A DNA stretch of 64,000 bases from Paroedura picta (GCF_049243985.1 NC_135384.1:10846501-10910500), one strand, 5' to 3'. Positions 10,262-21,839 are shown, numbered from the stretch's first letter. The notes: generated from the letters alone by a model not told the origin. Made by a program: numbers and translations.

Positions 10262-10561
10262 AACTTTCTCATTCTCCATTAGTTATTTGAATGAGCCCAT
10301 TTGCCCCACTGGGACCTACCACTGCCAGAGCAACTGTTAAAGAAACCATGGAGGTGGCTAACAATGCCCTTTGGTGGCTGAGTTAGCAACCAGCTGTTCT
10401 CCATGAACAGTCCTTGCAACACAGACCTGGGGAAGGCACTGTGACACAGGATAAAAGCTGAGCATTCCCTGCTAGAAGCTGGCAAGAAGAAATAACAGGA
10501 TCTCATCTGGACCTACACATCATCTGGACCTACACATCAGAAGATTTACATTGTCATGAAG
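10262..10561 (+). promoter_or_regulatory. OR-2 leader block: candidate promoter and 5' noncoding exon
   Basis: In order there are a homeodomain-type ATTA (10278-10281), an O/E-like CCCCACTGGGACC (10304-10316) and a TATA-like ATAAAAG (10451-10457). The candidate initiation region is attccctgctagaagctggc, and the leader ends at 10561 before a donor GTAAAG. The acceptor at 14019 would give an intron of about 3.5 kb. The block aligns with those of OR-3 and OR-5 almost throughout. The function is inferred from position and conservation. Confidence 0.6.
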
Positions 10562-12269
10562 GTAAAGTCCTCTCTTTCCCCATTGCAATGAATGTAGGCT
10601 AGCTTGAATCTCCTCCCCACCAAAAAAAGTATTGTCTCATGGTGTTGATCTTGATAGCTCATTGTCATTTCTATCATCTTTCAATTCTCCCAGAAGACTG
10701 CCAAAGCTGAGCAAGGCTAGTCCAGGGACTGTAACGTTGGACACTTACAGGGGAGACCTGAGTGTAAATCATACTTAGCCCTGAAGTTCACTGGCTGGCC
10801 TTCAAGTATTCGTTGGCCTGAAATGTCTCACAGGGTTGTTATGAAGATCGTAACTGGGCAAAACCCATGATGTGCTGCTTTTTGTGCTTCGTGAGTGAAA
10901 GGTGAAATATGAATGTTCATGGAGGAGACAATGAAGGTCTTGAGCTTCAAACCCATGCCTGTGTTGTCCAAATGCATATCTAACCAGCCTCTGAAGGATT
11001 TTTTTCCCATTGTGGATTATTTGATTTCATTTCCTCTGTTCTGTGGATGATTATTATCAAACTTGCTGCATAATCTATGAAGACGTTTTCTTGTATCAGC
11101 CCTGAAAAGAGGAGAGGAACCCCCACTGAAATCAATAGGCAAGTACATTTTATTTATTTTAAATATTTTAAATTTAATCTTTTAATCACTACATTTTTAT
11201 AAGAAGGTCCCCCACTATAGGTTTAATTCAGGTGCCAGGAACGGCTCTTCTTTACCTGCAGCTAAAATTCAAAGAGAATATACAGCACATCCTTTGCAGT
11301 ACGATGCACCCTGTCCATATATTTTAAAGGATTCATTCAATGCTGAAAGGTTTTTGCTGCCTGTATTATATAGATTAATTTCCCTGAGACTGTTTTGTTA
11401 ATAAAGAAAACTGGAAACTGAGGCTGAACATAGAATTGTTAAACATGCCCATTTAAAATGGCTTGTTCTGGAAAGTGGTGCAAAGAAACTAAGCCAAGTA
11501 CTAAGTGATATTGAAATATATGGAGAAGGAGAAAATCCACAGGAAAAATGCTCAGAGCTTCCCATTTTAGTGAGTGGCACGCTGCGGATGTGTCAAACAG
11601 TGAAGAATACAAGGTCAAATGATCAAAGAATATACAATGTCATCCGAAAACCCCTTTCCTGGGAGTAAATGTCACTGAACAGACTTGAGTAGGATTCTGA
11701 GTGGATGAATTTAGGATTGCACGAAAAGTGGCGGAATAGGGAAAGATAATTAGAGCTTATGAAAAAGTGCAGGCAGATGTTTAGGGGGAAATAATGGTTG
11801 GGGAGAGCTCTAAACTGCTATAACACCAGCCATCTGCCAGGGCCTGCCCACGGAGGGGACACTGGTTAGGCATTAGGTGAGCTTTCTGGCAAGGTGGGGT
11901 TGCTTTGAATGAGAGGTTCTATTCTATAGCTCTCTCCAAACCTTTTGACAGGTGGGTGCATGCTCCTAACAGGACAAATCAGAGTGACATTTTTCTGAAT
12001 TGACCAAAGTCTTTAAAGGGTTCGGATGACCCTGCAAAGGTGCAAGCGGATCTTAGGAAGCCCATAACTGGCAATGGATGTCAACGTCTTTGAGGTGCTA
12101 GACAGGATAATGAGCCTTGAAGAACGTTACTCCATTTAGGATTGTGCCCAGAGTATAGCCACTCCTATCCAGATCTCCATAGTCCTCACTCCGACCTGGA
12201 TTAGTGACAGATGCCAGTTACATATTCCCTTGTAACATCTGTCTTTGGGAATACATAAGAATTGATGTG
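10562..12269. other. Putative OR-2 leader intron, 5' part
   Basis: No gene was seen. The first 500 bp (for example agcaaggctagtccagggac and tctcacagggttgttatgaa) recur after the OR-3, OR-5 and OR-6 leaders as part of the duplicated block. Later parts are unique and AT-rich. Confidence 0.4.
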
Positions 12270-12440
12270 CTCGCAAGGATGCAGGGGCAATTTTTCTCTT
12301 CTCTTTCACCGTTCTATTTTATGGTGTTTTAACTGTTTGTTTTCTGCTATATTAACATGATGTACACCACCCCAAGACGGCTGGGCCAAGAGGCCTACAA
12401 ATCTACAGTCCTACAAATCTAATTATAGATAAACAAACAT
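12270..12440 (+). repeat. L2-like LINE 3' end fragment
   Basis: The phrases caccccaagacggctgggcc and aagaggcctacaaatcta match the 3' terminus of an L2-like lizard LINE (normally a CCGCCCCGAG...GGCTGGGC...ATAAATAA ending). It is short and 5'-truncated. Confidence 0.45.
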
Positions 12441-12920
12441 TCCTTGATGTTTATTAGTTCCACTGGATCTCATCTCTTCTTGCCCCTTTTATTGATTTTT
12501 GTAGCCATCTGGTGACAGACCATAAATAGGGCTTTCTCCTGTGATTACTACCCACTTGTCAAGGTCTTCCTTCAACTTTCTTCTCTCTGGACTTGGGAGT
12601 TCTTTTCTCTCCCTTCCATCTGGCATCCCAGAGGTCAGATTCTAGCCCTTCCCTTATACTGGACTGGACTTGTGAACATGCTATAAACTCATGCTTCTAT
12701 TTTAATAAAAGACATCATAAGGAAGTTTAAGCAGAGTTTGTTCTTAAGCAAACTGGGAATTTCATGGAGGAAGAAAGGGGGGATTGTCCTCTAGATGTTC
12801 AGAACAAAAACCTATTTCCCTGTCCTTCCCTACTGAAAATGTGGCTTATTCTAACCCTAAAAAACCCCCAAAATACAAAGGATAGCATTAGTATGGATTA
12901 TTCGAAGGAGCTGAAAGCAA

Positions 12921-13206
12921 GAGAGCTAGTTTGGTGTAGTAGTTAGGAGTGCAGACTTCTAATCTGGCATGCCGGGTTCGATTCTGCAGTCCCCCACATG
13001 CAACCAGCTGTGTGACCTTGGGCCCGCCACAGCACTGATAAAACTGTTCTGACCGAGCAGTGATATCAGGGCTCTCTCAGCTTCACACCCACCTCACAGG
13101 GTGTCTGTTGTGGGGAGAGGAAGGGAAGGCGACTGTAAGCCGCTTTGAGCCTCCTTCGGGTAGGGAAAAGCGGCATATAAGAACCAACTCTTCTTCTTCT
13201 TCTTCT
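12921..13206 (+). repeat. tRNA-derived squamate SINE, full-length copy
   Basis: The head is gagagctagtttggtgtagt, the B box gggttcgattctgc, and the tail cttcttcttcttcttct. It sits in the OR-2 leader intron. Confidence 0.75.
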
Positions 13207-13544
13207 AATGTGTATATCCTGTCACGTAGAGGAACTGCACGGCTCTTTGAAGAGGGTCAGTCAGTGTTGCTGTTTTAATTACATTCTGATTCTGAAGGAG
13301 GTTGGAGGACATTTACACCTCTCTTTTAAGGATTCTGTGCGAAAACTCTGATCTCTTCTGAACAAAGATGTGATACAGAATGTATGTTGACTGTAGTGGG
13401 TAAAAGGGATGATATCAAACCATTCTTGTTCTTTCAATGCAATGTCAGTATTAACTTGTAATGCCCTACACATCTTGGGACCACAATTCTTTAAGTATCA
13501 CCTTTTTACAAATGAACCTATGCATTCATAGAGATCCTACTTCA

Positions 13545-13740
13545 GGTGACCCCAACATCTAAGGCTAGATTGAGGACAACCCGAATACGGACCTTCTTGG
13601 TCAGGACACTAAAAATTTCAAACTCTCCTCTAGAAGAGATTTGCCTGTCTCCCTCTGCCATTGTCTTCCTCCAATGGGTGAAGGCATTTCCGTTTGGCAT
13701 ACCCCCAATAACTATTATTGGCCCCAAAACCTGGCTTTGC
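13545..13740 (+). repeat. L2-like LINE 3' fragment (diverged)
   Basis: The order gaggacaacccgaatacgga, ccttcttggtcaggacacta, tctcctctagaagagatttg matches the layout at 26330-26420 and 20350-20420. It also matches the general form of an L2-like 3' region (rule: GGCATTCTC...GGCTCC...TGGAAT...CTCCC). It is diverged and 5'-truncated. Confidence 0.4.
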
Positions 13741-13896
13741 TGCTGTGTGTTTATCTGTTTAGATATTTTTATTAATTCATTTGGGAGAGGGTTGTGTGTT
13801 AGTTAGGAGGTTATTCTGATTTGCAAAAGTTTGAATGGTCAAGATTCATCACCTTGGGAACCCCCTGTGTGGGGAAAAGTGCTATAAATAGGGTTT

Positions 13897-13948
13897 TTTG
13901 AATGAATGAATGAATGAATGAATGAATGAATGAATGAATGAATGAATA
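13897..13948. repeat. (GAAT)n microsatellite
   Basis: About twelve tandem GAAT units lie 70 bp before the OR-2 ATG. This is a simple repeat close to the splice acceptor. Confidence 0.9.
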
Positions 13949-14019
13949 CCAATGCATGATAGTGTTGTCTTAGTCTCCACAGAACCAAGACTCAGCTCTC
14001 TACTTTTGTTCCTTCACAG

Positions 14020-14988
14020 ATGAATCTTGTGCAAGCCAATGACAAGCAGAACCATACTGCTGTGCAAGAGTTCATCTTGGTGGGATACCAAGAATACCCT
14101 GCCCTTCTCTTCACTGTTTTCCTGGCAATATACACAGCCATCATACTGGGAAATGGTCTGATTGTGGTGGTGACAACGTTGGACCAGGCATTACACACTC
14201 CCATGTACTTCTTCCTACGTAGCCTGTCAGGACTAGAGATGTGTTACACTTCTGTGACTCTTCCCAAGATGATGGTCAACCTAGTCTCAGGAGACCGTTC
14301 CATTTCCCTGCCTGCCTGTGCTTCACAGTTGTTCTTCATGCTCTTCCTGGGTGGAACTGAGTGCTTCCTGCTGGCAGCCATGGCCTACGACCGCTATCTT
14401 GCCATTTGTCTGCCTCTCCACTATATGACAATCATGAGCCATAGAGTGTGTGTGGGGATGGTGACAGGCTCATTCACCATCAGCTTCCCTATGATCTTGT
14501 TACAAATTGGAATGATCTTCTCCTTGCCCTTCTGTGGATCCAATGAGATCGACCATTTCTTCTGTGACACGCCACAACTGCTCAGCTTGGCATGTACTGA
14601 CATTCATTCCAGTGAATTGGCTCTATACTTTCAGAGTACCATCTTTGTCATAATCCCATTTCTCCTCATTTTGGCCTCTTATGTACAAATCGCCAAGACC
14701 ACACTGCGCATGCCATCAGCCACAGGACGCCAGAAGACCTTTTCCACCTGCTCATCCCACCTGACTGTGGTCATCCTCTTTTATGGCTCTGCAGCCATAG
14801 TCTATCTGCGTCCCAAGAACCCAGAATCTGTGAAGGTTAACAAACTTCTCTCCCTGCTATACACGATCATCATTCCCTTCTGCAACCCTCTTATTTACAC
14901 CCTGAGAAACCGGGAGGTAAAGAACGCCTTTAGAAGACTATTAGGAAGGACAAGAGCTCTGAAAAGGGGAATGGGGATGATTGATTGA
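14020..14988 (+). CDS. OR-2: olfactory receptor, class II, OR10-like
   Basis: This is a 322-aa odorant receptor with all class landmarks: sequon NHT, LGN in TM1, TPMYFFL, MAYDRYLAIC, KTFSTCSSHL and NPLIYTLRN. The ATG abuts the acceptor ccttcacag. It is closest to OR-1 over most of its length. Across 14238-14319 (GLEMCYTSVTLPKMMVNL) its DNA instead matches OR-6, with only about two differences against about thirteen to OR-1; this points to gene conversion or retained ancestral sequence. Differences in the extracellular part include DTPQLLSLACTDIHSSEL, where most copies have DIPPLLSLACADIHSNEL, so ligand range may differ. AATAAA at 15394-15399 is a possible poly(A) signal. Confidence 0.93.
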   Translation: MNLVQANDKQNHTAVQEFILVGYQEYPALLFTVFLAIYTAIILGNGLIVVVTTLDQALHTPMYFFLRSLSGLEMCYTSVTLPKMMVNLVSGDRSISLPACASQLFFMLFLGGTECFLLAAMAYDRYLAICLPLHYMTIMSHRVCVGMVTGSFTISFPMILLQIGMIFSLPFCGSNEIDHFFCDTPQLLSLACTDIHSSELALYFQSTIFVIIPFLLILASYVQIAKTTLRMPSATGRQKTFSTCSSHLTVVILFYGSAAIVYLRPKNPESVKVNKLLSLLYTIIIPFCNPLIYTLRNREVKNAFRRLLGRTRALKRGMGMID

Positions 14989-15610
14989 GTGCATCTTTTG
15001 AGTTTAACTCAAGCCATTGCCGCCAGCCAGTTTAAAACCTCCTCTTTCCCTAATATTGCAAGGCCTGAAGGCAGGCCAATATGGCTGTCTTGACTAATCC
15101 AGCTAACAGCTGACAATGTGATACATGGAAGGGGTGAGTTTTCACAAAGCTCCAGCATCGTTCCAATGCACAAACCATTGTAATAATAGATCTCAAGAAC
15201 AGCCTCATACTAAGTCGGAAAACGGGCCTGTACAAGTCACTATTTTCTATTCTTGCTGGCAGTAGCTCTTCAGGGTCTCAGCTTGAAGTTATACACACAG
15301 TGAGGAAATCACATTTGTCCAGGCACTGGGCTGGATACCATTTGCTGTTTTTAAAGGGCTGAAGAGGTGAAATATAGATTTTCTACATAAAGAAATAAAC
15401 AATCTCAGTCACTGTATCAGCTGCACATCAGTTACTAGGCCTAGTCCAAAGTATTAGCCATCACATCAATCATCCTTTATGACCCTTAGTTGAGCGACCA
15501 AGGGACCAAGTCTCTGGCTGTAGGACAGGTGCAAGTCAAGGACCTAAATAGAAAAAGAATTCTTGTTTTTGGTACCCCACTTGTCACAACCTGAAGTAGT
15601 CCCAAAGTGA
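14989..15610. other. OR-2 3' flank with a degraded SINE fragment
   Basis: The first 200 bp align with the 3' flanks of the other ORs (for example the phrase actaatcca). Around 15195-15300 there is a minus-strand remnant of a tRNA-Ala-like SINE tail (attcttgctggcagtagctc). No gene was seen. Confidence 0.4.
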
Positions 15611-15612
15611 CT

Positions 15613-15790
15613 TGGTTCCAGTGTGGTGTCAGGGATAAGAGTGATGGTTCCTGATCTAGCAAACTGGGTTTGATTCCCAGCTCCCTCACAGCCACCTGGG
15701 TGGCCTTGGGCTTACCACAGCACTGATAGAGCTGTTCTGACCGAGCAGTAACATTAGGGCTCTCTCAGCCCCATCTGCCTACAGGATCAC
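15613..15790 (+). repeat. tRNA-derived squamate SINE, 3'-truncated
   Basis: It contains ccagtgtggtgtcagggata (head), gggtttgattccc (B box) and ctgttctgaccgagcagtaa. It then breaks off after tctctcagccccatctgcct without the usual tail. Confidence 0.65.
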
Positions 15791-15799
15791 CTCTCAATT

Positions 15800-16070
15800 T
15801 ATGCTCCACCACAACAGCTTCACTAACCCGAGCAGGGCCTCTTGCATGGGCATCCTTGAAAAGAGGCAAACTCAACAGCTGCTTGTATGTGTGCACTCTC
15901 TCTTGGGGCCTCCCTACTTTATGGAATGGCCTTCCTGGCAAAGTTAGGGAAGGCCACCAGTCTCCTGGCTTTCTGCGAATTATGCAAACCAGAGACCGTT
16001 TCTGCATGAGGAATCTGCCTCTGGACAGGCTCCAGTTGTTGGTGGATTTTAGAGACCCCTCCACATGACA
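15800..16070 (+). repeat. L2-like LINE 3' fragment (diverged)
   Basis: The phrases ctttatggaatggccttcct and gaaaagaggcaaactcaac resemble the part of the L2-like 3' region where a GGAAT...CTCCC motif precedes an arginine-rich C-terminal stretch. The family assignment is weak. Confidence 0.3.
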
Positions 16071-17980
16071 TCATATGCATCCCAGGGCTGTCCAGGGTCT
16101 GGCTTGAGTTTTGGCCAGATTTCCCTTGGGATGAGGAAAATCACGAAAGATGTCTTTGCCACCTCCTATTTCGCTTCTCATTAGGGAGTAACCAGGGGCA
16201 AGCCTGTATGGAGGAGGAAAGATGCAATAGTTTGCATAGCATTGTCCTAGCACCCTCCCTCCCTCCCCATTCCATTTCCTGCTCCAAGAATTTTTTTTCG
16301 ATAAAGTGGCACAGAATTGCTGCAGGACCACAAAGTTACTTTGTCAAAGGTAAAATAAAATCTTCTGTCAAGTGTTTGTGGTATTTCTGGGGTCAGGCAG
16401 GCAAAACACAGTCCTAATTGTGTTTTCTGGCAGTGGGGAGTGAACGGAGAAAGGGTGGGGGTATAATGAAGCAGCCCTCTCCCAATCAGCTAGATGTCTG
16501 TGTGCTTTGTTTTTAAGACCACTGTTTACACAAAAGCACTCTTTGGGGTTCAGTTACCATTTCCAACGTCTCACAAATCTACCGATACATAAATAGAGTC
16601 TGAGACACCGCAAATCCCCAAAAAAGGGGGGGGGTGCTGTATCATTCTGGCGTTTCTCAATGAAGAAGTGCTATTTTTTTTATTTAAAATTCTACTGTGT
16701 TGTGACATAACCTCATAGCAATGCATACCAACCACACATATGCAAGCAGGAGGCAATGCGAGGTTTGCGCCTCTGTGTGGACATGGTCAGAATATTTCAA
16801 GAGGGATTTTTTTTTACACAGGTAACAGAGCTGTACTTCAATGAAATGATTCAGAAAGATGGAGTCTGTAGGCTGAAAGAATGATCTTGTGTGTCAATTG
16901 TTCACTGTATTATGCCCTTTCTACAAATAAGGCAAGCATTAGTGCTCATGAAGTAGAGTAACCACTAAAAATAGACCATTGTGAACTCCCCCAAATAAAG
17001 GGCTTAATTTTCATTTTCATCTGTTAGTCTGTGCGTCTTATTTCTGTTGGGAACTTTTCAATTTAAAATATTTTTTCGCTAATCTGCAAGCCCTAGCACA
17101 TAGAGACAATTACAACAGATAATATATATATATAAAGAACATCCCTAACTGTAAAACCTATGGTTACCAGGTCCCCCTTTGGCCACTGGCAGGGTATAGG
17201 AGGATAGGGCTGCCAGATCCAGGCTGGGTGCTGGGATTTTTGGACTAGACTTGGTCCTAGATCCCTCCAGAAAAATAGACCTGCAGAGTAACAGAGCATT
17301 TTAAAGTATGCAGTTATTAGTTACCTTTTGGGGATGAGGCACAGATCCATACTCACAATGCTTTGAGGTTTAAAATACAGTAATCTTTACTAGGAAACAT
17401 TATTTACAAATATATAATGCCCATCGGCTTCAGTCTCCTTACTGAAGCAGAATTCAAAAGCTTGAAGGGTAGTTACAAAAACAACACATTGCAAGCTTCT
17501 ATAGCTGGCTTGCAAGATGGGCTTAATGCTCACACAACAGCAGATGGAGAAAGCTGCTAATAGTGACTGCTCCTTGCTCCTGCAAGAGATGTGAAGCTTC
17601 TTCTTTCTGAAGAAGCAGGAAGCGAGTGGGCACCCACCATATAGAAAGGAATCCACAGAGCATGTTTTTGGTTTTTTTTTCCACTGCAACCTCACCAGTG
17701 ACCACTTGATGTCACTAGTTTGCACATAGGTGCTGCTTAACTGCTTCAATAGCTTAATAACAGCCCTTCAGAGCAGACTGCTTTCAATTACTTGCTAACT
17801 GCAATTTCAACACTAGGAATGGGTCCTGGGGTGATCAGGAACCTCAACGGAGTACAATACCATAGAGTCTACCCACCAAAGCATCCATTTGCTTTGAGGA
17901 ACTTATCTCTGTAGTCTACAAATGAATTGCAATCCCAGGGAATCCCCAGAAACCACGTGGAGGATGGCATTCCTGGTAAA
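16071..17980. other. Intergenic OR-2 to OR-3 stretch, no gene seen
   Basis: Mostly unique noncoding sequence. Around 16915-17010 it matches 9690-9800 in the neighbouring unit. Several short ORFs lack any recognisable domain and are not supported. Confidence 0.4.
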
Positions 17981-18164
17981 AGACACCTATATTTTGACTT
18001 TGTACCAAGGGAATTCATATAGGTAGCTTGTGAGTCATCCTGAGCAAGATGTTCCATAGGCTCAAAATACCATTCTTGTGACATTGGTTGACCAGAAACA
18101 CCCCAGGGCTTGTAATGTCCCTGGCCATTCTTCCTTTCCATTTGAATTTCTTCCATTCAAAACT

Positions 18165-18420
18165 TTCTCGTTCTCCATTATTTATCCAAGTGAGCCCAAT
18201 TGCCCCACGGGGACCTCTCACTGCTAGAGCAAGTGTTGAAGAAACCATTGAGGTGACTAACAATGCCCTTGGAGGTGACTGATTTAGCAACCAACTGTTC
18301 TCTACGAGGAAGCCACCATTTCACAGGACAAAGTCTGTGTGTTCCCTGCTGGATCCGGACAAAGAAAAATACAGGACCTCAGCTGGACCAGTGCATCAGA
18401 AGAATTACATGGCAATGAAG
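18165..18420 (+). promoter_or_regulatory. OR-3 leader block: candidate promoter and 5' noncoding exon
   Basis: It contains ATTA (18177-18180) and the near-palindromic O/E-like CCCCACGGGGACC (18203-18215). The TATA position has drifted (aggacaaag, 18325-18333), then gttccctgctgg follows. The leader ends ggcaatgaag at 18420 with donor GTAAAC. The acceptor at 21839 implies an intron of about 3.4 kb. The weaker TATA relative to OR-1 and OR-2 could lower or shift initiation; this is inference. Confidence 0.55.
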
Positions 18421-18671
18421 GTAAACTCCTTTCTTCCCCCATAGCACTGAATCTGGGTTAGCTTGGATCTCCTCCCACACTCTCCAAAATATATCTGTCT
18501 CATGGCGTTCATCTTGAAAACCATTTCTATCCTCTTCCCATTGTCTTAGAAGATGGCCAGAGCTGAACAAGGCTAGTGTAGGGGCCGTAATGTTGAACAT
18601 TTATATCAGGGAGACATGAGCACAAAACATAGTTAGCCCTGACGTTCCTGGGCTGCTTTTAGTGTAAAAAG

Positions 18672-18712
18672 GTAAAGGTATCCCCTGTACAAGCACTGGG
18701 TCCTGCTTTTAG
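18672..18712. repeat. Bov-B-like tail fragment
   Basis: The stretch aaggtaaaggtatcccctgt acaagcactgggtcctg repeats the end of the element at 4926-5215. It is only a short piece. Confidence 0.45.
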
Positions 18713-18789
18713 TGTACTCATGAGCTAAAATGTCTCACAGGATTCTTGTGAGGATTTTAATCAGGGGAAAACACATTAAACTACTTTTA

Positions 18790-19175
18790 AAAGAAGGAGA
18801 AGAGTTGGTTCTTATATGCTGCTTTTCTCTACAGAAGGAGTTTCAGATCACCTTCCCTTTCCTTTCCTCCCCCCACAAACAGACACCCTGTGAGGTATGT
18901 GAGGTTGAGAGAACCCTGAGATTACTGAAGAAGAAGAAGTGTTGGTTCTTATATGCCGCTTTTCTCTTACATTCGCCTTCCCTTTCCTCTCCCCACAACA
19001 GACACCCTGTGATGTGGGTGAGGTTGAGAGAGCCCTGATATTGGTCAGAACAGCTTTATAAGTGCTAGCCCAAGGTCACCCAGCTGGCTGCAAGTGGAGG
19101 AGAAGTGGAGAATCAAACCCAGCTCACCAAATTAGAAGTCAGAGCACCTAACCACTACACCAAGCTGGTTCTCTA
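18790..19175 (-). repeat. Two tandem copies of the tRNA-derived SINE
   Basis: On the plus strand a truncated copy (agttggttcttatatgctgc to gagagaaccctgagattact, about 18790-18927) is followed at once by a second copy that starts again with aagaagaagaagtgttggtt. The second runs to the head complement accaagctggttctct (about 19175). The layout suggests one SINE inserted into another of the same family. Confidence 0.65.
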
Positions 19176-19272
19176 GCTTCTTGAATGAAGAGTGGCATAG
19201 GGATGTCCATCAAGGAGAACATGAAGATTTGGAGTTCTAAACCCCATGCTGTTAAAAAACATATCTCCCAAA

Positions 19273-19376
19273 CAGGGTGTCTGTTGTGGGGAGAGCAAAG
19301 GGAAGGTGATTGTAACCTGATTTGAGACTCCTGGTAGAGAAAAGTGGCATATAAGAATCCACTCTTCTTCTTCTTA
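19273..19376 (+). repeat. tRNA-derived SINE, 5'-truncated tail
   Basis: Only the 3' third is present (cagggtgtctgttgtgggga through actcttcttcttctt). It lies about 100 bp from the opposite-strand pair at 18790-19175. Confidence 0.65.
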
Positions 19377-20290
19377 ACAGCCTTGCTCAGGTGTTGCTTC
19401 TGGGAACTGACCATAAAGAGTGCTTTCCCTTTTACAACTAGCCACTTGCCAAGGATTTCCTTCTGTTTTCTTCTCACTGAATCCAAGTTGGGAATTCTTC
19501 TGTCTCAAAGATCAATTTCAAGACTTCCCCTCATTTTGGAGTGTGTCTGTGAATGTGCTACAAACTTAAGCTTACCCGTTTTAATAAAATACATCTTAAA
19601 GAAGTCATAGCAGTTTTAAGCAAACTGGGCATTTTGTGGCTGGAGAAAGGGGAGATTACCCTATTGATGATCAGTACAAAACCCCTGAAATAAGCAACTG
19701 TAGAAAACAGAAATGCAGAGGATAGCAAATTATAGATCATGCAAAGGAGTTGAAGGTAAGAGGATTGACTTTTTTCCCTTTCTTTTTGTGGTTCTGATCA
19801 AGGTGTTGGGAACTTGGGCATTTTTTGCCTATGCTGTCTTCATTAAAAGGGAGCCAAGTCTTAGCAGAGCTATATAGCAGAAGGGGTTTCACTGAAATTC
19901 TGGGAGGTGGGAAGAAAATGGTATATTCTGCATTGCAAACTTTATATCATATATTCTGAAGGTGTTATCTAGAAATAGTGCAAACCTAGCTATGTCTACT
20001 CCTTAGTAAATCCCACTACTCCCAGTGGTTTTTACCCCCAGGAAAGCAGCACAGGACTGCTACCAAAATGCAACTCCTGCTGCTACAGAGGCTGTGATGC
20101 AATGAGGAATATTGTTATGCCACTGGGGTCTACTTATACCCTTTCCATCTTCTGTTTCTGTGTGGAAAATCATGATAGCTGAAGGAAGGTATGGCACAGA
20201 ATGCTTTAACCAGAGTGTTAACCGTTTGTCATAGGGATCATATCACTCCAGTCTTCTTCTGCCAACTCGGGTTCCCCATTTGTTTCCAGG
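19377..20290. other. Putative OR-3 leader intron, no gene seen
   Basis: This is noncoding. The 19400-19740 part (cttttaataaaatacatctt, ggagaaaggggagattaccc) matches 12580-12900 and 32470-32790 in other OR units. It is therefore part of the ancestral duplicated intron. Confidence 0.45.
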
Positions 20291-20299
20291 CTGAATTCA

Positions 20300-20830
20300 A
20301 TTCTAGTATTGATTTTTTTAAGCCCTTATGGCCACAATACCTTATGGTTCCACTTCTCCCATAGATCAAGGGCAACCTGAGAATGGACCTTCTGTGTTGT
20401 GGCAACAAAACTTTGGAACTCTCACCATGCATTCCCATTGGCTGCATTTTTTTCATTCGGCATATCACTTCACTTTCACTGTGTATGAGCCTTGGGCTTC
20501 CTTCTTCCTTTTGCATGGATTTTGGGTTCTTTGGTACTCGGTTCATTTTCCATTTGCTGCCTTCCTAGGTTTTTTAAGAGTGCTATTGTGGCGATGTTTT
20601 TCCCCTTGCTTCAATCCCAAGGTGAAGGTAAATCACAAGCATAATGACCCCATTGCATTTTTTTTCTCCATTTCCTGCCCTTTAGAGGCCATTCCTCCAT
20701 TACCCCCATTGTGTAACATGGTTGGTTTCTACTTATTGGTCAGTTTAGTGCTGGGTGTATTTTCTACAATTGTACAAGATTTCTCCAGCAGCATTTATGG
20801 TAGGATTTATAATTAAAAGAATACAAGAAT
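20300..20830 (+). repeat. L2-like LINE 3' region, duplicated with OR-3
   Basis: It contains cttctcccatagatcaaggg, acctgagaatggaccttctg and ggcaacaaaactttggaact, the layout of an L2-like 3' end. The same stretch is present at 26230-26850, upstream of OR-4. It therefore marks the OR-3/OR-4 segmental duplication. A 162-codon ORF here is repeat-derived and not supported as a gene. Confidence 0.45.
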
Positions 20831-20927
20831 AAATCACTGCTTTAAAAATGCTTTTTTGATATGGTTGAAACCTAGGGAAACCATTCCCACCTCCTTCATT
20901 CATTAAGCTAGCAAGAGCAGCTAGTCT

Positions 20928-20956
20928 AATCTCTCTCTCTCTCTCTCTCTCTCTAG
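20928..20956. repeat. (TC)n microsatellite
   Basis: A run of CT dinucleotides. The OR-4 counterpart near 26970-27006 is interrupted. Confidence 0.85.
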
Positions 20957-21044
20957 CGCACTTTTACAGCCACTGTCTACCTTGTGTTGCATTTTCAGAT
21001 TGGTTGTACCAAGGAGCCTTCTCCTGTCCCCTTCCTTCCTCCGA

Positions 21045-21088
21045 ATATTTATTTATTTATTTATATTTATTTATATATATATATATAC
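21045..21088. repeat. (TTTA)n and (TA)n tract
   Basis: TTTA units followed by a run of TA dinucleotides. It is absent at the matching place upstream of OR-4. Confidence 0.8.
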
Positions 21089-21839
21089 CTCCCTCTCCTG
21101 AAGGCCTTTGAATAGCATGGAGTTGTTCCAAGTTGGCAGGTGCAGGGACACTGCATACATGTGTCCATGCACCTTGTTTAATGACATGCTAATATGTAAT
21201 CAATTGACAGCTTTATAATATGGTGAATGATTTGTACATGGAATGCTCCAGATTACATCAAACCACATCCTGAGCTCTCAACCTGCTAATAGCAGCCGGC
21301 TATTGATGCTGAACTGGGTTGTGAAAAGGTGTTCAGTCTTCAGGCTTCAAAAAAGAAGCTGCAGAAATATTGCCCTAGATTTAAAGATTATTTAGAGCAG
21401 TGGTTCAGTCCTACATTCTTTTAATTACAAACCTTCATGAATGGTCAGTAGGAAAATGTTTAGTTTTTTTTAAAGCTTTCTCTACTACCATCCTTCCTCC
21501 AAACATTGCCACTCCCAGCCTCCTGACAGAGCTGGCTCCCACCCTCTCTGCACTATTTTTAGGGAGAGACATGAATGATGAATCACTAGACTTAACGCAG
21601 GCTACTTTAAAAATGGAAAACTTTAAGTGCCTAAGCAGTACTGAAGGGGGGAGGAGCGGCTAAACCTTAATCTAAGATGGCTATCGTAAAATAAACAATG
21701 CTGGCTAAATCTCTTCTTACAACCTCAAAAAATATAAACAGGTATAAATTAACAAAATAAAAGTGTGAATGCCAAAATATGATTTCCCCTTAATCTCCAC
21801 AGATCTAGGATTCACCTCTCTACCTTAGTTTCTTCACAG
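21089..21839. other. OR-3 proximal upstream region
   Basis: No coding signal was seen. It matches 27080-27815 upstream of OR-4 with many small indels (for example acaaaccttcatgaatgg in both). It ends in a polypyrimidine-like stretch and the acceptor tttcttcacag just before the ATG. Confidence 0.5.

Noticed and set aside
15765-16064. 99-codon antisense ORF
   Set aside because: It lies over a SINE end and an L2-like fragment and has no recognisable domain.
20328-20816. 162-codon plus-strand ORF upstream of OR-3
   Set aside because: It overlaps an L2-like repeat region, is not preserved in the duplicate upstream of OR-4, and has no known domain.
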